A DNA stretch of 64,000 nt from positions 62,001 through 126,000 of the forward strand of contig NZ_JHYD01000010.1 in NCBI RefSeq assembly GCF_000621505.1. Reading direction: 5' to 3'. Below are positions 59,083 through 64,000 of this stretch, piece by piece. The position numbers and the translations under genes are program-made. Source of the DNA: Ruminiclostridium cellobioparum DSM 1351 = ATCC 15832 (GTDB lineage Bacteria; Bacillota; Clostridia; Acetivibrionales; DSM-1351). How positions within the stretch are numbered: the stretch's first letter is position 1; each line of letters starts with the position of its first letter. The notes under the pieces are model-generated. The model did no database searches. It worked only from the letters and a program-made list of their open reading frames with translations, and was not told where the DNA came from.

Positions 59083-61065
59083 TCAGCTTACATCTATCAT
59101 ATCAAGATATTTGTTGCCGTTTTCCTCAATAAATATCTTTCTTCCCGGCAGGTTGTCTCCAAGCAATACGTCAAACATCCGGGCCGTAAGCTCTACATCG
59201 GCCGGCATAACCTTTATAAGCCTGCGGGTTTCGGGATTCATGGTAGTCAGCCACATCATGTCGGGCTCATTTTCACCAAGTCCTTTTGAGCGCTGGATGG
59301 TATACTTTTTGCCTTCAAGCCTGGATAAGATTTCGGCCTTTTCCTTCTCTGAATATGCGAAGTAGCTTTTATCCCTGCAGATTACTTCAAATAAGGGCGA
59401 TTCGGCTATAAATACCTTTCCTTCCTGAAGAAGTGTGGGCACAAGCCTGTACAGCATTGTGAGAATCAGTGTTCTTATCTGGAAACCGTCCACATCGGCA
59501 TCGGTACATATGATAACCTTGTTCCACCTGAGATTTTCCAATTCGAAAGTATTAAGTTCCTTGTTGTGCTTTGACTTGATCTCCACACCACAGCCCAGCA
59601 CCTTCAGCAGGTCTATAATGATTTCATTTTTGAATATACTGTCATATTCGGCTTTCAGGCAGTTGAGAATCTTACCTCTTACCGGCATTATGGCCTGGAA
59701 CTCAGCATCCCTTCCCAGCTTGCACGCACCAAGGGCAGAGTCCCCCTCCACGATGTAAATTTCTCTTTTTAAAAGATCCTTTGTTCTGCAGTCTACAAAC
59801 TTTTTGACACGGTTGGAGATGTCCACGCTGCCGCTTAATTTTTTCTTTATATTTATTCTGGTCTTTTCGGCGGTTTCCCTGCTTCGCTTGTTGACCAGTA
59901 TCTGTTCCACTATTTTATCGCTTTCAATCTTGTTTTCAATGAAATAAATCTCAAGCTGCTGTTTCAGGAAGTCGGTCATTGCTTCCTGAATGAATCTGTT
60001 GGTAATTGATTTTTTAGTCTGATTTTCATAGCTGGTAACGGTAGAGAAGGAATTAACAACCAGAATGAGACTGTCTTCGATATCTGCGAAGGTGATTTTA
60101 GCCTCATCCTTATTATATTTTCCCCTGTTTTTAATGCACTTGTCTATTTCATACACCAGGGCATTTTTTACGGCCTTGTCAGGAGCGCCTCCATATTCCA
60201 GAAAGCTGGAGTTGTGATAGTATTCCAGAAGATTGGTGTGGTTGTTGAAACAGAAAGCAATCTGCATCTTTACCTTGTATTCGGGTTTGTCCTCCCTGTC
60301 CCGGCCTTTTGTGGATGTTTCATAGAATTGAATTTCGGTGAAACCGTCTTCCCTGGTTATTTCCTTTATGTAATCCACAATACCGTTTTCATAGCAGTAC
60401 ACAAAGGTTTCACCTGATTCTTCATCCTTCAGTATAAAGCGCAGTCCTGCATTTACAACTGCCTGCTTTTTCAAAACTGTCTGGAAGTATTCCAGAGGTA
60501 TGCTTATATCTGTAAAAACCTGAATATCAGGCTTCCATTTTTGAATTGTAGAGGTCTGCTCGTATTTGCATTTTTCCTTGCTCAGACCGCCTATATTTTC
60601 ACCCTTTTCAAAGTGGAGCCGGTACTTGTATCCATCTCTGAATACAGTCACATCAAAATATTCGGAGCTGTATTGGGTGGCACATGCACCAAGTCCGTTC
60701 AAACCAAGGCTGTATTCGTAGTTTTCACCTGAGTTGTTCTGATATTTTCCTCCTGCGTACAACTCGCAGTATACCAGTTCCCAGTTGTAGCGCTCTTCCT
60801 TGGTATTGTAGTCGACAGGCAGACCTCTTCCCCAGTCCTGTACCATAATGGAATGGTCCGTAAACCTGGTTACCTCGATGACATTTCCATGCCCTTCCCG
60901 TGCCTCATCGATGGAATTGGACAGGATTTCAAAGAAAGAATGCTGACAACCGTCCAGACCATCCGATCCGAATATCACACCCGGACGCAGTCTCACCCTG
61001 TCCGCACCTTTTAAGGATGAAATACTTTCATTGCCATATTCAGTCTTTCTTGTATCTTTTGTCAT
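59083..61065 (-). CDS. ParE/GyrB-like topoisomerase subunit B
   Basis: A 660-residue GHKL ATPase plus TOPRIM subunit. The ATP site has 'FFEILSNSIDEAREGHGNVI' and 'MVQDWGRGLPVDYNTKEERY', with 'LGLNGLGACATQYSSEYFDV' as the lid. TOPRIM residues are in 'EIYIVEGDSALGACKLGRDA' and 'KVIICTDADVDGFQIRTLIL'. Its A partner is encoded downstream. The ATG at 61063-61065 follows GGAGGAGTTACTA; the frame opens 12 codons earlier. This is likely a second type II topoisomerase besides the main gyrase. Confidence 0.94.
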   Translation of the reverse strand: MTKDTRKTEYGNESISSLKGADRVRLRPGVIFGSDGLDGCQHSFFEILSNSIDEAREGHGNVIEVTRFTDHSIMVQDWGRGLPVDYNTKEERYNWELVYCELYAGGKYQNNSGENYEYSLGLNGLGACATQYSSEYFDVTVFRDGYKYRLHFEKGENIGGLSKEKCKYEQTSTIQKWKPDIQVFTDISIPLEYFQTVLKKQAVVNAGLRFILKDEESGETFVYCYENGIVDYIKEITREDGFTEIQFYETSTKGRDREDKPEYKVKMQIAFCFNNHTNLLEYYHNSSFLEYGGAPDKAVKNALVYEIDKCIKNRGKYNKDEAKITFADIEDSLILVVNSFSTVTSYENQTKKSITNRFIQEAMTDFLKQQLEIYFIENKIESDKIVEQILVNKRSRETAEKTRINIKKKLSGSVDISNRVKKFVDCRTKDLLKREIYIVEGDSALGACKLGRDAEFQAIMPVRGKILNCLKAEYDSIFKNEIIIDLLKVLGCGVEIKSKHNKELNTFELENLRWNKVIICTDADVDGFQIRTLILTMLYRLVPTLLQEGKVFIAESPLFEVICRDKSYFAYSEKEKAEILSRLEGKKYTIQRSKGLGENEPDMMWLTTMNPETRRLIKVMPADVELTARMFDVLLGDNLPGRKIFIEENGNKYLDMIDVS

Positions 61066-61198
61066 TAGTAACTCCTCCGTTTTTTGTTGTTCCCTAAACA
61101 TTATTTCTCAAACTAGTGTTCTCTGTCAAGTCATTTCGATGTATCCTCGAAGTATCATGCTTCTATAACACCCTGATTTACCCCGGATATTAAAAATA

Positions 61199-61226
61199 CC
61201 GCAAATTCAGCTTGGTGAATTTGCGG
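61199..61226 (-). terminator. Terminator after the fucosidase gene
   Basis: CCGCAAATTCA and TGAATTTGCGG pair over 11 bases with a six-base loop, followed on the minus strand by TATTTTTAA. It lies about 80 bases after the fucosidase stop. Confidence 0.85.
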
Positions 61227-61309
61227 CCTTTATAATATCAATATGCCATTAAATATAAAAAATATTCGTCATCTTTATCCAGCCATATATCGTATACCCT
61301 GAACACTGC

Positions 61310-62314
61310 TTATTTTCTTCTAATACCCAATCCGTCCGCAACAAGCATCAAATTGTCGATATCACCTTTGGTAAGCCTGCCGTGTATATCCGGGGGCATG
61401 TTTACCACCATGATGTTGTCCTGCTTTACCAGCTGGGTATAGCTTTTTATTATATATCCGGCATCAATAAGGGGCTTGCTTTCGTATATGTCCGAATAGA
61501 ACCAGCTAAAGCCTTCCCTTGAGCAGATCGTTGCCTCAAACGGCATATAGTACGTATTGCCTCCAAAGGTATAAAGCTTTGGATCGTCCTCCCTGCCGAT
61601 GTATGGGTCCCATAATCTGAAATCGGAAGGAAAATTCCTGATAGGATCCAATAATTGATAGTTTTCAGGTAAATACCGCTGATCCGGGTCACCAAGCCTG
61701 TCATAATGATCTCCTATCGTATGGTTTATACCCACCTGGCATTTGGGCTGGAGCCGTTTTATGAGATCGTATACCCTGTCAAACTGCCATTGCCTGTGGA
61801 ATTTGTCCCATGCCCCGTCAAACCATAACTCCACTATTTCCCCATATCTCCCGTCAAGCAGCTCAGTAAGCTGATCGCACATATACTGTATGTATCCGTT
61901 GTCAAAATCCTTCTCATACGTGGGTTCGTGCCTGTCCCACAGGGAATAGTACAGGCCCAGTTTTATTCCATACTTGCTGCATGCATTTGCCACTTCCCGT
62001 ATCACATCTGTCCTGTTGCCGGAGTTTGCCACACTGTAATCGGTATATTTGCTGTCCCACAGGCAAAATCCGTCATGATGCTTGGTAATGAGAATCACAT
62101 AATTCATACCTGCCTCATATGCCACCCTCACCCACTGATCGGCGTCTATTGCCGACGGATTGTAGACTGCTGCAGGAATGTTCCCCTCAGACCATTCAAC
62201 ATTTGCAAAAGTGTTTATTCCAAAGTGGATGAACATTCCGAATTTTCTTTCAATCTGTTCCTTCTGGGCCTCTGAAGGCTTTGTATCCGGTATCATGGAG
62301 ATGTATTCAGCCAT
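61310..62314 (-). CDS. Alpha-L-fucosidase (GH29)
   Basis: A 334-residue glycoside hydrolase of family 29. 'RKFGMFIHFGINTFANVEWS', 'NYVILITKHHDGFCLWDSKY' and 'GEIVELWFDGAWDKFHRQWQ' (nucleophile Asp in WFDG) are the family signatures. Without a signal peptide it is cytoplasmic and shorter than many GH29 enzymes, lacking a C-terminal beta domain. It would release fucose from imported oligosaccharides. The ATG at 62312-62314 follows GGGAGGTAATTG. Upstream is a fragment of a sugar permease. Confidence 0.92.
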   Translation of the reverse strand: MAEYISMIPDTKPSEAQKEQIERKFGMFIHFGINTFANVEWSEGNIPAAVYNPSAIDADQWVRVAYEAGMNYVILITKHHDGFCLWDSKYTDYSVANSGNRTDVIREVANACSKYGIKLGLYYSLWDRHEPTYEKDFDNGYIQYMCDQLTELLDGRYGEIVELWFDGAWDKFHRQWQFDRVYDLIKRLQPKCQVGINHTIGDHYDRLGDPDQRYLPENYQLLDPIRNFPSDFRLWDPYIGREDDPKLYTFGGNTYYMPFEATICSREGFSWFYSDIYESKPLIDAGYIIKSYTQLVKQDNIMVVNMPPDIHGRLTKGDIDNLMLVADGLGIRRK

Positions 62315-62380
62315 AAACAATTACCTCCCTTAACTTTCAACCTATAATTTTAAAAACAGCACTTCCTTGTCAGGACGGTT

Positions 62381-62480
62381 TTATCCCTTTACCGCACCTG
62401 ACATTATTCCGGAAACAATATACCTCTGCATTAATAAATATAATACAATTATGGAGACCATGGCAACAAGTTTTCTGTTC
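62381..62480 (-). pseudogene. Sugar ABC transporter permease fragment (C-terminal)
   Basis: About 33 codons read PNRKLVAMVSIIVLYLLMQR, then YIVSGIMSGAVKG and TAA. 'LMQRYIVSGIMSGAVKG' is the invariable end of MalG-type carbohydrate permeases. No in-frame coding continues upstream (a TGA follows within one codon), so only the tail of the gene remains, between the fucosidase gene and the start of the next region. It shows that a sugar import operon once stood here. Confidence 0.8.
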
Positions 62481-62626
62481 GGGCCTCAATAAGGAAAATT
62501 TCAACTTTCCAGGAAAATGTATGACAATAAATTATAATTATATTATAATATTACTGAAACAGAGGAGCCATACTTTTAATAAATCAGACAAGCTCCCGTT
62601 TGAATACTTTTATGGAGGATGACCTC

Positions 62627-63217
62627 ATGAAGTTAAGAATTACACGGAAAGATCTGGAGGACCTGACCCTCGAACAAAAACAAAATCTCTGTGACCTTTG
62701 GATTCCGCATATTTATGATACCGCAGTTGCAAATGTATGTGTGGATGCTGCTGAAGAGAGATACGAACAAATTATTTACGTGATAGGCGGAATAAAATTA
62801 TTGAAGCATCACGATATGCTTCTGCACGATTTGAAGTTCATGCCGGATGAAACCTTTAAAATCAAGGAAGAGGAGGCATCTTCTGATAATATTGCCTCGG
62901 ACAGGATTGACGGCATTGATTCCGAACCGGCTCCCGAAGAGGAATTTAACTTTGATGAGGATTTCAATTTTGAGTTTCAACGTCCTGATTCCTATTCCAA
63001 GCAGGATTGCCTGCCTCTTCTGGATATCGGTCAGATGATTGACATCCTTGAAAGAAAGAATTTCGGTGAGGGTGACTTTTTCCTATCGGCCTCAATCGGT
63101 GATTATGTGCTGGAAATGGGAAAGAACGGTTTTTCAGGCTCTGTTCCTTATGATGAAAATAACAAATCCGGTGAGCTCTGTGATATTCTCTGGGAATCAA
63201 TAAAAGCTATTTTATAA
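62627..63217 (+). CDS. Conserved acidic protein of unknown function
   Basis: A 196-residue very acidic protein (MKLRITRKDLEDLTLEQKQN) with a long Asp/Glu-rich middle ('NFDEDFNFEFQRPDSYSKQD') and a C-terminal part with 'LLDIGQMIDILERKNFGEGD'. No family is recognised; similar proteins occur in Clostridia and have no known role. The ATG at 62627 follows TGGAGGATGACCTC; the frame opens at 62600 without a site. A strong terminator follows. Confidence 0.72.
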   Translation: MKLRITRKDLEDLTLEQKQNLCDLWIPHIYDTAVANVCVDAAEERYEQIIYVIGGIKLLKHHDMLLHDLKFMPDETFKIKEEEASSDNIASDRIDGIDSEPAPEEEFNFDEDFNFEFQRPDSYSKQDCLPLLDIGQMIDILERKNFGEGDFFLSASIGDYVLEMGKNGFSGSVPYDENNKSGELCDILWESIKAIL

Positions 63218-63236
63218 ATCTGAGTAAAAGCTTAAC

Positions 63237-63267
63237 AAGGGAGTGTCTAATTTCCAGACACTCCCTT
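63237..63267. terminator. Bidirectional terminator between convergent genes
   Basis: AAGGGAGTGTCT at 63237-63248 and AGACACTCCCTT at 63256-63267 pair perfectly over 12 bases with a seven-base loop. It serves the acidic protein gene (plus) and the DUF4097 gene (minus). Confidence 0.88.
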
Positions 63268-63278
63268 GTAATTTGGGA

Positions 63279-64000
63279 TCAATCTTTATCAACGCTGACG
63301 TTTCCAACACCTGTACTCAGTTTAACGGAAGGGCCGCCTCCGTTAATATCCCCTTTGAAATGGAACTTGTCGTCCTTGCTGCTTATAAAACTACCTTCCA
63401 GTATACCCACACCGGTACTCGCATCCAGTGACATTTCTGTCTCTGCAGGAACTCTGAAATCAACATTTCCCATTCCCGTGGATGCATCAAATACGCTTAA
63501 ATCATCCAATTTCCCCTTAAAATCAACATTGCCTGCACCGGTGCTCAGCTTGCAGTCTCCCTTTGCTCCCGAGTTGTGTATATCAATATTTCCGGCTCCG
63601 GTACTGACATCAAATTGGGCATTCATACCCTTTAGGTCGATGTTGCCGGCTCCGGTGTCAGCTTTTACCTTATCCACCCCGGCTTCGGCCTGGATATTGC
63701 CTGCACCGGTACTGAGGCTTAAACCTTTGATGCTCTCCGGTACTTTTATGTCATAGTTTATTGTTATCTGATAGGTTTTATAGTTGTCCTTCTGCCAGTC
63801 CCAGAAATTTTCGCCATCCTTTGTTTTTACCGCAACTAAAACTTCTTTTCCGTCTTGTTCCAGTGAAATAACCATGTTTTCAAGTATTATTTTCTTGCTT
63901 TCCTCTGAAGTTCCCCTTACCTTTTTATTGGCTTTAATGCTGATTTGTGAACTGTCGTTTTTTCTGATATCTATATTTCCTGCATTGGTTTCAACCTTAA
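63279..64000 (-). CDS. DUF4097 beta-strand repeat protein (partial)
   Basis: The frame is open from the right edge to TAA at 63279-63281, giving about 240 residues; the start lies outside the window. The protein is built from repeats of 'STGAGNIDI', 'DTGAGNIDLKG', 'STGAGNVDFKG' and 'STGVGILEG', with a strand and a Gly turn per unit, as in DUF4097/DUF2807 putative adhesin-like domains. Such beta-solenoids are often membrane- or wall-linked and placed near anti-sigma or PspC-type genes; that context is cut off. The last unit ends KLSTGVGNVSVDKD. Confidence 0.85.
   Translation of the reverse strand, partial: KVETNAGNIDIRKNDSSQISIKANKKVRGTSEESKKIILENMVISLEQDGKEVLVAVKTKDGENFWDWQKDNYKTYQITINYDIKVPESIKGLSLSTGAGNIQAEAGVDKVKADTGAGNIDLKGMNAQFDVSTGAGNIDIHNSGAKGDCKLSTGAGNVDFKGKLDDLSVFDASTGMGNVDFRVPAETEMSLDASTGVGILEGSFISSKDDKFHFKGDINGGGPSVKLSTGVGNVSVDKD

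Overview
The window is AT-rich DNA from a low-GC Gram-positive anaerobe of the Clostridia. The pointers are strong purine-rich ribosome binding sites, many GTG/TTG starts, a LexA box of the Firmicutes type, a guanine riboswitch, AzlCD, LrgAB and BMP-type transporter genes, and a spare topoisomerase II pair. The genus is a guess (the Ruminiclostridium group would fit).

Positions 1 to about 30,250 are one siphovirus-type prophage whose left end lies outside the window. Almost all its genes are on the minus strand, so it reads from right to left. From the right it holds: a large serine integrase abutting a tRNA-Leu(TAG) gene; an ImmA-like protein and a CI-like repressor (plus strand) facing a Cro-like repressor across an operator region; small early genes, including one with twenty 18-bp repeats; a replication module (DUF2800 nuclease, DUF2815 protein, PAPS-reductase-like protein, DNA polymerase, cytosine-C5 methyltransferase, SNF2 helicase, amino-methyltransferase, deoxyribosyltransferase-like protein, VirE primase-helicase, VRR-NUC, and a second SNF2 helicase broken in its Walker A); an ArpU/RinA-like late regulator and a terminator; then packaging (HNH, TerS, TerL), head (portal, protease, capsid) and tail genes. 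The tail chaperone carries a -1 frameshift heptamer. The last gene, cut by the window edge, is a DNRLRE-type structural protein.

From 30,306 onward the DNA is host chromosome. It holds an HD-GYP protein, a metallophosphoesterase, phosphoglucomutase, a YiiX-like hydrolase, lrgAB, uvrB with an SOS promoter built into a terminator palindrome, mntP and trpS. A purine cluster follows: guanine riboswitch, xpt, then a BMP-type nucleoside ABC transporter. Next come a QueT-type transporter and a MraY/WecA-type transferase.

From about 48,660 to 49,500 there is no credible gene. Three consecutive long imperfect palindromes bounded by a shared end motif fill this stretch, and a related fold-back lies at 47.4 kb. 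This is the least explained part of the window. After it come a secreted protein, an FAD oxidoreductase, azlCD, a GH2 remnant, a cyclophilin, an MFS transporter, a histidine phosphatase, a 5'-truncated flavodoxin-type reductase, a ParC/ParE-like topoisomerase pair, a GH29 fucosidase beside the stub of a sugar permease, a conserved acidic protein and a DUF4097 protein cut by the window end.
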